8,859 nucleotides of DNA from Pseudolabrys sp. GTDB taxonomy: Bacteria; Pseudomonadota; Alphaproteobacteria; Rhizobiales; Xanthobacteraceae. The stretch covers positions 1-8,859 of the forward strand of contig JAQSCR010000559.1 of the NCBI GenBank assembly GCA_029945495.1, written 5' to 3'. Both the position numbers and the translations under genes were made by a program. Positions 1 to 5,872 of the stretch are shown here, piece by piece; position 1 is the stretch's first letter; the number at the start of each line of letters is the position of its first letter. Below the pieces are notes generated by a model, which made no database searches, was not told where the DNA came from, and was given only the letters and a program-made list of their open reading frames with translations.

Positions 1-84
1 AAGATCGGCAAGCAGCATGGCGCCGAACGGCACCGGACCAAGTCCGGCAAATTCGACGATCCGAACGCCCGACAGAGGACCCAT
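1..84 (-). CDS. CaiB/AMACR-like family III CoA-transferase or racemase (N-terminus only, runs off the left edge)
   Basis: Only the first 28 codons are present, reading leftward from the ATG at 84. They encode MGPLSGVRIVEFAGLGPVPF followed by GAMLLADL, the typical N-terminus of the CaiB/BaiF family, where 'L.GvRVlEfagigPgPfaamlLaDlGA' opens the CoA-binding Rossmann-like fold. The GPGPF-like turn resembles alpha-methylacyl-CoA racemases more than formyl/oxalyl-CoA transferases, but 28 residues cannot settle that. The start lies 15 nt after the TetR stop, with a weak GGAA-type ribosome site, so the two genes are probably co-transcribed. In context it could activate a carboxylic acid to its CoA ester, or epimerise a 2-methylacyl-CoA before dehydrogenation; that role is inference. 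The family assignment is fairly secure, the exact reaction is not. Confidence 0.8.
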   Translation of the reverse strand, partial: MGPLSGVRIVEFAGLGPVPFGAMLLADL

Positions 85-99
85 GCGTTCGTTCCGCCG

Positions 100-741
100 T
101 CAGCTCTTGCCGCCGGCGCGCGCCGCACCGTTGAACAGAATACGAAAGAACATCTCGCCAAGCTGTTCCGGCGAGGGGTTGTCGCGCCGCAGCCATTCCA
201 GCGTCCAGTTCATGGCGCCGAACAGAACATAGCGCAGCGCGTCGTCATCGACATCGTCGGCAAGCCGTCCGGCCTCGCGCGCCGTGCCGATCAACTTGCG
301 CCAATCGGCCTCATAGCGTTTGCGCACCTTCCGCATGCGCAGCTTCATTTCGTCCGGTACGTGCGCAAAGCAACGGATATTCGCCGACGCATAGTCGCCG
401 GAAACGTGCAGCGCCTGCAGATGCGCCTTGATGGCGACCGCGATGTTGTCGAGCGGATCGGCGCCTTCGGGCTGCGCTGCCATCGCTTTCTTGACGCCGT
501 CGCGCACCCGCTCGATCCCCTCGGCCATGATCGTCTCGGCGAGTTCCTCCTTGGAGGCAAAATAGTAGTACAGGCTGCCGGCCTTCATTCCCATCGCCGC
601 GGCGATGTCGCGCAGCGACGTCGAAGCATAGCCGTTCATCCGCAGAAGCTTCGCGGTCTGGTCCAGTATCTGACGCCGCGTGCCGTCGTTGTTATCCGGC
701 TTTTCCGATTTGGCGGCGGAGCGGGGCATCGTCGTTTCCAT
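100..741 (-). CDS. TetR-family transcriptional repressor, likely local regulator of the acyl-CoA catabolic locus
   Basis: The protein is 213 aa, a normal TetR length. The N-terminal helix-turn-helix is clear at about residues 20-67: a TRRQILDQTAKLL helix, then TSLRDIAAAMGMKAGSLYYY and FASKEEL, the classic TetR signature. The C-terminal part (about 70-205) is an all-helical ligand/dimer domain, too variable to name a ligand. In this setting an acyl-CoA intermediate is the natural guess. The start is uncertain: ATG at 741 has no purine-rich site, whereas the in-frame ATG at 729 (Met5) has GGAAA about 7 nt upstream, giving 209 aa. The gene diverges from the carboxylase operon and precedes a CaiB-like gene by 15 nt. 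A 16-bp palindrome overlaps its own promoter and a near copy lies before the SDR gene, which supports autoregulation and control of both units. M. tuberculosis Rv2506, also TetR, neighbours the comparable locus. Confidence 0.92.
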   Translation of the reverse strand: METTMPRSAAKSEKPDNNDGTRRQILDQTAKLLRMNGYASTSLRDIAAAMGMKAGSLYYYFASKEELAETIMAEGIERVRDGVKKAMAAQPEGADPLDNIAVAIKAHLQALHVSGDYASANIRCFAHVPDEMKLRMRKVRKRYEADWRKLIGTAREAGRLADDVDDDALRYVLFGAMNWTLEWLRRDNPSPEQLGEMFFRILFNGAARAGGKS

Positions 742-830
742 TGTCTAGAGGCGGGGGCAGTCCCGCGAGGGAGAGGCCCGAAAGTCACATGGCGGACAAG
801 ACGCGGCACGGTTGATTTTGCCGCCGCATT

Positions 831-859
831 ATTCTAACTAATGTTAGACAGGTTATCAA
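831..859 (-). promoter_or_regulatory. Predicted sigma-70-type promoter of the TetR gene
   Basis: Read on the minus strand, TTGATA (859-854) is followed by exactly 17 nt and then TAGAAT (836-831). Each hexamer matches the TTGACA/TATAAT consensus at 5 of 6 positions. Transcription would start near 824, giving a leader of roughly 80-95 nt before the TetR start. The 16-bp palindrome at 833-848 covers the spacer and most of the -10 element, an arrangement expected for autorepression. Confidence 0.6.
833..848. promoter_or_regulatory. Palindromic operator (site 1), probable TetR-family binding site
   Basis: TCTAAC-TAAT-GTTAGA is a perfect 6+6 inverted repeat with a 4-nt centre. It sits in the 149-bp gap between the divergent TetR and carboxylase genes, where a TetR autoregulator normally binds. 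It overlaps the predicted -10 of the TetR promoter and lies 42 nt before the carboxylase start, so one bound dimer pair could silence both directions. A near copy occurs at 6678-6693. No clear plus-strand -35/-10 pair stands out; TTGATT at 812-817 with a poor -10 at 835-840 is the best candidate. Confidence 0.65.
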
Positions 860-890
860 TCTCAATGATGCAGGTAGATTCGAGTTCACG

Positions 891-2492
891 ATGGCGATCC
901 TGACGAGTTTAGTCGACCCCGGCGCCGAGGCATTCAGGGCCAATTCCGCCATTTATGGTGGCCTTTTGGGCACGCTGCGCAGCCGCTACGCCTGGGCGCT
1001 GGCCGGCGGCGGCGCCCACATGGTCGACCGGCATCGCGCGCGCGGCAAGATTCCGGCGCGCGACCGCATCGATCTGCTGGTCGATCCGCAGACCCCATTT
1101 CTCGAACTATCGCCGCTCGCGGCCTGGGGGCTGTACGACAACAAGGTGCCGGCGGCGGGAATCGTCACCGGCATCGGCACCATCCGCGGTGTCGTCTGCA
1201 TGATCATCGCCAACGACGCCACCACCAAGGGCGGCTCGTTTTTCAAGGAGACGGTGCGCAAGCACATCCGCGCGCAGGACATTGCGCTGGAGAACGGACT
1301 GCCGGTCGTTTATTTGGTCGATTGCGGCGGCGCCAATCTCTCGCAGGGCGACGAGGTGTTCCCGGACCAGGATCATTTCGGCGGCGCCTTCTATCGGCAG
1401 TGCCGGATGTCGGCGTCGGGCATCCCTCAGATCGCCGCGGTGTTCGGCGAATGCACAGCGGGCGGCGCCTATATCCCGGCCTTGTCCGACGAAATCGTCA
1501 TGACGAGCGAGAACAGCAGCATCCATCTCGGCGGCCCGCAGATCGTCAAAGCGGCGATCAAGGAAATCGTCGATCGCGAGACTTTGGGCGGGGCTGAGAT
1601 GCACTGCACCATCTCCGGCGTCGCCGATCATTTCGCGCGCGACGAGCGTGAAGCCATTGCCAAGACCCGCGACATTGTCGGCGCTCTCGGGCGCGTGCAA
1701 AAAGTATATGGCGAGGCGAAGCCGTCGCGGCCGCCGCTATACGACGCGGCAGAAATCCCCGGCATCGTCGGCGCCGACCTGACGCGGCCGTTCGACCAGC
1801 GGGAAATCATCGCGCGGCTGGTCGATGGCAGCGAATTCCATGAATTCAAGCCGGGCTACGGCGCGACATTGGTGTGCGGCTTTGCGCACCTGCACGGATT
1901 GCCGGTCGGCATCCTGGCGAACAACGGCGTGCTGTTCTCGGAATCGGCGCTGAAAGGTGCGCATTTCATCGAGCTGTGTGATCAGCGCAACGTGCCGCTG
2001 TTGTTTCTCCAGAATATCACCGGGTTCATGGTAGGCTCGGAAGCCGAGCGCAACGGCATCGCCAAGAACTCCGCCAAGCTGGTTTATGCCGTCGCCAATG
2101 CGCGGGTGCCGCGCTACACGCTGGTCACCGGCGGCTCCTATGGCGCCGGCAATTACGGCATGAGCGGCCGCGGATTTCGTCCGCGCTTCATGTTCATGTG
2201 GCCGAACGCCAGGCTCGGCACCATGAGCCCGGATGTCGGCAGTTCGGTTTTGATGGATCTGCGGCGCTCCAGCATTTCACGCAATCCCGCGAGCGAAGAT
2301 GAACTCGCCGCCTATGAAGCCAAGCTCAGGCGCATGTTCGAGGAGCAGTCCGATCCTTATTACTGCACGTCGCGTCTGTGGGACGATGGCCTGATCGAGC
2401 CGCAGGATACCCGTGACGTTCTAGGTCTTTGCTTGACGATCGGTGCGCTTCAGCCCCCGGTGACAGGGAACCGCCCGGTTTACCGGATGTAA
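891..2492 (+). CDS. Acyl-CoA carboxylase, carboxyltransferase (beta) subunit, 3-methylcrotonyl/geranyl-CoA type
   Basis: This subunit transfers the carboxyl group from carboxybiotin to an enoyl-CoA. At 533 aa it has the length of MCC beta subunits, and the N-terminus aligns with them from the ATG at 891. The ribosome site is weak (GAG 6 nt upstream). The N-domain holds GGGAHMVDRHRARGKIPARD (39-58), FLELSPLAAWGLY (70-82) and FGECTAGGAYIPALSDEIVM (185-204). The C-domain holds QNITGFMVGSEAERNGIAK (374-392) and GGSYGAGNYGMSGRG (414-428), which form the CoA pocket and oxyanion holes in this family. RLWDDGLIEPQDTRDVLGL (495-513) is the usual C-terminal signature. It heads the four-gene operon and pairs with the alpha subunit 13 nt downstream. 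One oddity: after WPNAR, where MCC subunits carry MGGEQAA, it reads MSPDVGS (445-451). The substrate is probably a beta-methyl-branched enoyl-CoA; 3-methylcrotonyl-CoA is likeliest but not proven. Confidence 0.9.
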   Translation: MAILTSLVDPGAEAFRANSAIYGGLLGTLRSRYAWALAGGGAHMVDRHRARGKIPARDRIDLLVDPQTPFLELSPLAAWGLYDNKVPAAGIVTGIGTIRGVVCMIIANDATTKGGSFFKETVRKHIRAQDIALENGLPVVYLVDCGGANLSQGDEVFPDQDHFGGAFYRQCRMSASGIPQIAAVFGECTAGGAYIPALSDEIVMTSENSSIHLGGPQIVKAAIKEIVDRETLGGAEMHCTISGVADHFARDEREAIAKTRDIVGALGRVQKVYGEAKPSRPPLYDAAEIPGIVGADLTRPFDQREIIARLVDGSEFHEFKPGYGATLVCGFAHLHGLPVGILANNGVLFSESALKGAHFIELCDQRNVPLLFLQNITGFMVGSEAERNGIAKNSAKLVYAVANARVPRYTLVTGGSYGAGNYGMSGRGFRPRFMFMWPNARLGTMSPDVGSSVLMDLRRSSISRNPASEDELAAYEAKLRRMFEEQSDPYYCTSRLWDDGLIEPQDTRDVLGLCLTIGALQPPVTGNRPVYRM

Positions 2493-2505
2493 GAGAGGTT
2501 TGTTC

Positions 2506-4539
2506 GTGAGGTTTGCCGCGTCGCCCCGACCGTTCCGTTCCGTGCTGATCGCCAATCGCGGCGAAATCGCCGTGCGTGTGCTGCGGACCTGCGCCCGTCT
2601 TGGTCTGCGGACGATCGCCGTCTATTCGGACGCCGATGCCGACGTGCCGCATGTTGCCGCGGCCGACCAGGCCGTCCGCATCGGGCCGGCATCCGCGCGC
2701 GAAAGCTATCTCGACGTTGACGCGATCATCGCGGCGGCGCGCGTTGCCGAAGCCGATGCCATTCATCCCGGCTACGGATTTCTGTCGGAAAACGCGGCCT
2801 TTGCCCGCCGCTGTGAAGCCGAGGGGCTGATCTTCATCGGTCCGTCGCCGGACGCCGTTGCTCGAATGGGCTCGAAGATCGAGTCGAAGCGCATCGCCGA
2901 GGCGGCGGGCGTGCCGACCGTGCCCGGCTATCATGGTGACGCTCAGGATATTGACACCCTTACCAAGGTCGCCGCCGGCATCGGGTTTCCGGTTCTCATC
3001 AAGGCGTCGGCCGGCGGCGGTGGCCGCGGCATGCGCCGCGTCGATCGCGCCGAGGATCTGGCCGGTGCATTAGGCGCGGCGCGTGGCGAAGCCGAGGCCG
3101 CCTTTGGCGACAGTCAGGTGTTGCTGGAAAAATTCGTCGCCAATCCGCGGCATCTCGAAGTTCAGGTCGCCGGCGATCGGCTTGGCGGCCTCATGCATCT
3201 GTTCGAGCGTGATTGCTCGGTGCAGCGGAACAATCAGAAGGTTCTTGAGGAAGCCCCGGCGCCGAACCTGCCGGATAAAGTGCGGAACGCGCTATACAGC
3301 GCCGCGCTGAAGCTTTGCCGCGCGATCAATTACGATTCGGTCGGCACCGTCGAGTTCATCATGGATGCCGACAGCGACGCGCCGTATTTTCTCGAGATGA
3401 ACACGCGGTTGCAGGTCGAGCATCCGGTCACGGAGATGGTGACGGGTGTCGATCTGGTCGAATGGCAATTGCTCGCTGCCGCCGGCGAGCCGCTGCCACT
3501 GGCGCAGAAGGACATCAAGCTCAACGGCTGCGCCATCGAGGCGCGCATCACCGCCGAGCGCGCCGATCGCAATTTCCAGTCCGTCACCGGTACGCTGAGC
3601 GTCGTGGAGGCGCCGCGCGCGTTGCGTTTCGACGCCGGCGTGGCCGCCGGGTCGGTGGTCGGTCTCTATTACGATTCACTGCTGGCGAAATTGGTCGCGC
3701 ATGGCCGCAGCCGCGCCGCCTGCGTCGAGCGCCTTGCGGCGGGTCTGGAGGATTTGACGCTGCTCGGCATGCCGAGCACGCAGGCATTCTTGCGCGACGC
3801 GCTGCGCCATCCGCTGTTCGTCGCCGGCAAGGCGACGACGCGCTTCATCCCGACGGCGTTCCCTGATGGCTGGCAGGTCGATGCGCAGGAACTGCGCATC
3901 CTGCGCGCTATGGCGGCGGCCCGCTGGCTGTTGCCGACCGGCAATGAGTTGCCCGACGCCTGGTCAAATCCATGGACCCGCCGCGATGGCGTCCGTGTGA
4001 CCGGCTCGGTGCGCCCGGCAACGACCGATCTGTTGTTGATCGACGAATATGGCGAGGTCGAGCTTCAGGCCAGCCGTGGGCGCGACGGCATGTCGATGCT
4101 GATAGACGGCCAGGTTATCGCTCTCGGTGACGTCGCCGTCGATGCCGGCCGGCTAGTGACGATCGGCGAACGCGGGCAGGAGACGGTCCCGGTGCGCAAG
4201 GATGGCGACCGGATCGAGATCGCCCGCAAAGGTCTCGCGATCAACGCCAAGGTTGCGCTGGTGATCGACACGCCGCGCGGCCTTGCCAGCATGGAGCAGC
4301 GCGGCAATATCATCGATGCCCCGCTGCACGGCATGGTCTCGCAGCTTTATGTCGCTGTTGGCGATGTCGTCGAGGTCGGCACGCCGGTTCTGCAGATGGA
4401 AGCCATGAAGCTCATTCATACGCTGAGTGCGCCGGCCGCCGGCACCATCGCGGCTATCAGCTGTATCGTCGGCGAAACCGTGCCGGCCGGGACTGTGCTG
4501 GTGGAAATCACGCTGAATAATACGGAGGAGGGCGAGTAA
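2506..4539 (+). CDS. Acyl-CoA carboxylase, biotin carboxylase/BCCP (alpha) subunit
   Basis: This is the biotin-bearing subunit. It uses ATP and bicarbonate to carboxylate biotin on its own C-terminal domain and hands the carboxyl group to the beta subunit. I chose GTG at 2506 (677 aa) because AGAGAGG (2492-2498) lies 7 nt upstream; the TTG at 2500 would be only 1 nt from it. In this numbering the biotin carboxylase region starts with VLIANRGEIAVRVLRTC (13-29). It continues through HPGYGFLSEN (87-96), the ATP-grasp glycine loop AGGGGRGM (169-176) and the catalytic EMNTRLQVEHPVTE (297-310). A linker domain (about 445-595) precedes a biotinyl domain with MEAMKLIHT (631-639), where K635 would be biotinylated. 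The motif is EAMKL rather than the usual EAMKM. Domain order and length match MCC and geranyl-CoA carboxylase alpha chains. Its stop overlaps the MaoC start by one base. Confidence 0.93.
   Translation: MRFAASPRPFRSVLIANRGEIAVRVLRTCARLGLRTIAVYSDADADVPHVAAADQAVRIGPASARESYLDVDAIIAAARVAEADAIHPGYGFLSENAAFARRCEAEGLIFIGPSPDAVARMGSKIESKRIAEAAGVPTVPGYHGDAQDIDTLTKVAAGIGFPVLIKASAGGGGRGMRRVDRAEDLAGALGAARGEAEAAFGDSQVLLEKFVANPRHLEVQVAGDRLGGLMHLFERDCSVQRNNQKVLEEAPAPNLPDKVRNALYSAALKLCRAINYDSVGTVEFIMDADSDAPYFLEMNTRLQVEHPVTEMVTGVDLVEWQLLAAAGEPLPLAQKDIKLNGCAIEARITAERADRNFQSVTGTLSVVEAPRALRFDAGVAAGSVVGLYYDSLLAKLVAHGRSRAACVERLAAGLEDLTLLGMPSTQAFLRDALRHPLFVAGKATTRFIPTAFPDGWQVDAQELRILRAMAAARWLLPTGNELPDAWSNPWTRRDGVRVTGSVRPATTDLLLIDEYGEVELQASRGRDGMSMLIDGQVIALGDVAVDAGRLVTIGERGQETVPVRKDGDRIEIARKGLAINAKVALVIDTPRGLASMEQRGNIIDAPLHGMVSQLYVAVGDVVEVGTPVLQMEAMKLIHTLSAPAAGTIAAISCIVGETVPAGTVLVEITLNNTEEGE
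4524..4530 (+). promoter_or_regulatory. Strong ribosome binding site of the MaoC gene
   Basis: GGAGGAG lies inside the last codons of the carboxylase alpha gene, 8 nt before the MaoC ATG at 4539. It is the best Shine-Dalgarno match among the operon starts I examined. It fixes that start and suggests independent initiation in addition to coupling. Confidence 0.7.
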
Positions 4540-5003
4540 TGGCCGGATTGTGGTTCGAGGAATTCAAGGACGGCATGGTGTTCAATCATGAATGGTCGCG
4601 CACCATTACGGAAACGGACAATGTGTGGTTTTCGCTGCTGACCATGAATGTCCAGCCGCTGCATATCGACGCGCATTACGCGGCGAAATCGGAATGGGGC
4701 AAGCCGCTGGTCAACAGCCTGCTGACGCTTGGCCTGATGGTCGGCATGTCGGTCAACGACACGACTTTCGGCACCACGCTCGCCAATCTCGGCATGACCG
4801 ATGTCAAATTTCCCAAGCCGCTGTTTCAGGGCGACACGGTGAAGGTGCGCACAACCGTGCGGTCGAAGCGGGAGAGCAAGACGCGGCCGAACGAGGGCAT
4901 CGTCAACTTCTTTCATGAAACCTTCAACCAGAACGGCGAAGTGGTCGCAAGCTGCGAGCGCGCGGCGCTGATGCGCAAGCGTCCCGCCGCCGTTACCGCC
5001 TGA
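4539..5003 (+). CDS. MaoC-like (R)-enoyl-CoA hydratase, mesaconyl/itaconyl-CoA hydratase-like subgroup
   Basis: A 154-aa single hot-dog protein. It opens with GLWFEEFKDGMVFNHEWSRT and has the hydratase-2 region DNVWFSLLTMNVQPLHIDAH (27-46) around H42, then FPKPLFQGDTVKV (91-103) and a RESKTRP loop (111-117), all typical of MaoC hydratases working on CoA esters. The usual motif is GDxNPxH; here it reads MNVQPLH, so the catalytic Asp position appears to be Asn (N37), as I recall for mesaconyl-CoA-hydratase-type relatives. The start overlaps the alpha subunit stop (TAATG) and the stop overlaps the lyase start (TGATG), so all are made together. By analogy with M. tuberculosis Rv2499c it should hydrate the carboxylated enoyl-CoA (3-methylglutaconyl- or itaconyl-CoA-like) to the 3-hydroxyacyl-CoA cleaved by the next enzyme. 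The family is secure; the substrate is inferred from neighbours. Confidence 0.85.
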   Translation: MAGLWFEEFKDGMVFNHEWSRTITETDNVWFSLLTMNVQPLHIDAHYAAKSEWGKPLVNSLLTLGLMVGMSVNDTTFGTTLANLGMTDVKFPKPLFQGDTVKVRTTVRSKRESKTRPNEGIVNFFHETFNQNGEVVASCERAALMRKRPAAVTA

Positions 5004-5872
5004 TGCGCTCGCTTCTATTCGTTCCGGGCAACTCCGCGAAGATGCTGGCGAAGTCGGCATCGAGCGGAGCCGACGTCGTCATCTTCGATCTCGAAGATGC
5101 GGTCCATCCCGATGCGAAGGCGGAAGCAAGAGAGCTCACCGGCAAGACCGTGCGCGAGGCGTCGCGCGACGGGCCGCAGGTTTATGTGCGGGTCAATTCG
5201 CTCGACAGCGCCTGGTGTGAGGCCGATATCGAGGCGATCGTTCCGTCGCGGCCCCATGGCCTCATGCTGCCGAAGCTGACCGGCCCGCACGATCTCGACC
5301 GGCTCGATGCGTTGATGGCCCGGCACGAGCCGGCGGACGCAAAAGGCGCCACCCGTATCATCGCGGTGTGCACGGAAACGCCGGCGGCAACGCTGTCGCT
5401 TGCCGCCGCCTCCTGGCAGCGGCCACGGCTCGCCGGGCTTTTGTGGGGCGGCGAGGATTTGTCGGCGGAAATCGGCGCCAGCGCCAATCGCGAAACCGGC
5501 GGCGCTTACACGGCACCGTTTCAATTGGCCCGCAGCCTGTGTCTTCTGGCCGCGCGGGCGGCCGGTGTCGTGCCGATCGATGCGGTATTCACCAATTTCC
5601 GCGACGGAGAGGGTCTCGCGCTGGAGGCGGCGGCTGCGCGCCGCGACGGCTTTGGCGCCAAAGCCGCGATCCACCCGAACCCGATTGGCATCATCAATGC
5701 CGCGTTCACGCCGACCGAGGCCGAGCGCGCTTGGGCTAGCCGGGTTATCACGGCGCTTGAAGCCAGCCGGTCCGGTGTGACGCAGATCGACGGCATGATG
5801 ATCGACGCACCGCATCTGGCGCAGGCGCGGCGTATTCTTGCCGCCGCGGCCAGCGACCGCTCAGGCCGCTGA
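5003..5872 (+). CDS. CitE-like beta-hydroxyacyl-CoA lyase (HpcH/HpaI superfamily)
   Basis: The 289-aa protein fits the CitE-like TIM-barrel lyases, which split malyl-, citramalyl- or HMG-type CoA esters by retro-Claisen cleavage. The motifs run in order: RSLLFVPGNSAKM (2-14), DLEDAVHPDAK (29-39), RVN with R63, MLPKL (88-92), CTETPAA (123-129), GGEDLSAEIGA (149-159), GFGAKAAIHPNPIGIIN (216-232) and IDGMMIDAPHLAQARRIL (262-279). E125 and D152 are the expected Mg2+ ligands and R63 the expected carboxylate contact. It is a stand-alone CitE: no citrate lyase alpha or gamma genes are nearby. The start has no Shine-Dalgarno site and overlaps the MaoC stop as TGATG, pointing to coupled re-initiation. 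M. tuberculosis Rv2498c, reported to act on citramalyl-CoA and HMG-CoA in itaconate and leucine breakdown, holds the equivalent position beside accD1/accA1. Cleavage of an HMG-CoA-like product is therefore the best inference. The last 12 bp overlap the SDR gene. Confidence 0.87.
   Translation: MRSLLFVPGNSAKMLAKSASSGADVVIFDLEDAVHPDAKAEARELTGKTVREASRDGPQVYVRVNSLDSAWCEADIEAIVPSRPHGLMLPKLTGPHDLDRLDALMARHEPADAKGATRIIAVCTETPAATLSLAAASWQRPRLAGLLWGGEDLSAEIGASANRETGGAYTAPFQLARSLCLLAARAAGVVPIDAVFTNFRDGEGLALEAAAARRDGFGAKAAIHPNPIGIINAAFTPTEAERAWASRVITALEASRSGVTQIDGMMIDAPHLAQARRILAAAASDRSGR

Noticed and set aside
761..772. Short inverted repeat TCCCGCGAGGGA in the TetR leader
   Set aside because: Four-base GC arms are too common at this GC content, there is no T-run, and no second copy was noticed.
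1107..1700. 197-aa open frame on the minus strand inside the carboxyltransferase gene
   Set aside because: It lies antisense to a protein with clear family motifs, has a low-complexity Arg/Ala/Asp composition and matches no family I recognise; such frames are common in high-GC coding DNA.
2500..2505. TTG at 2500 as the start of the carboxylase alpha subunit
   Set aside because: It lies only 1 nt after the AGAGAGG ribosome site; the GTG at 2506 has 7-nt spacing.
3016..3032. Gly-rich repeat-like run (GGCGG repeats) as a tandem repeat
   Set aside because: It encodes the AGGGGRG ATP-binding loop of biotin carboxylase, so the repetition is explained by protein function.
5015..5815. 266-aa open frame antisense to the lyase gene
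   Set aside because: The plus-strand CitE motifs are unambiguous; the antisense product is Arg-rich and has no domain.
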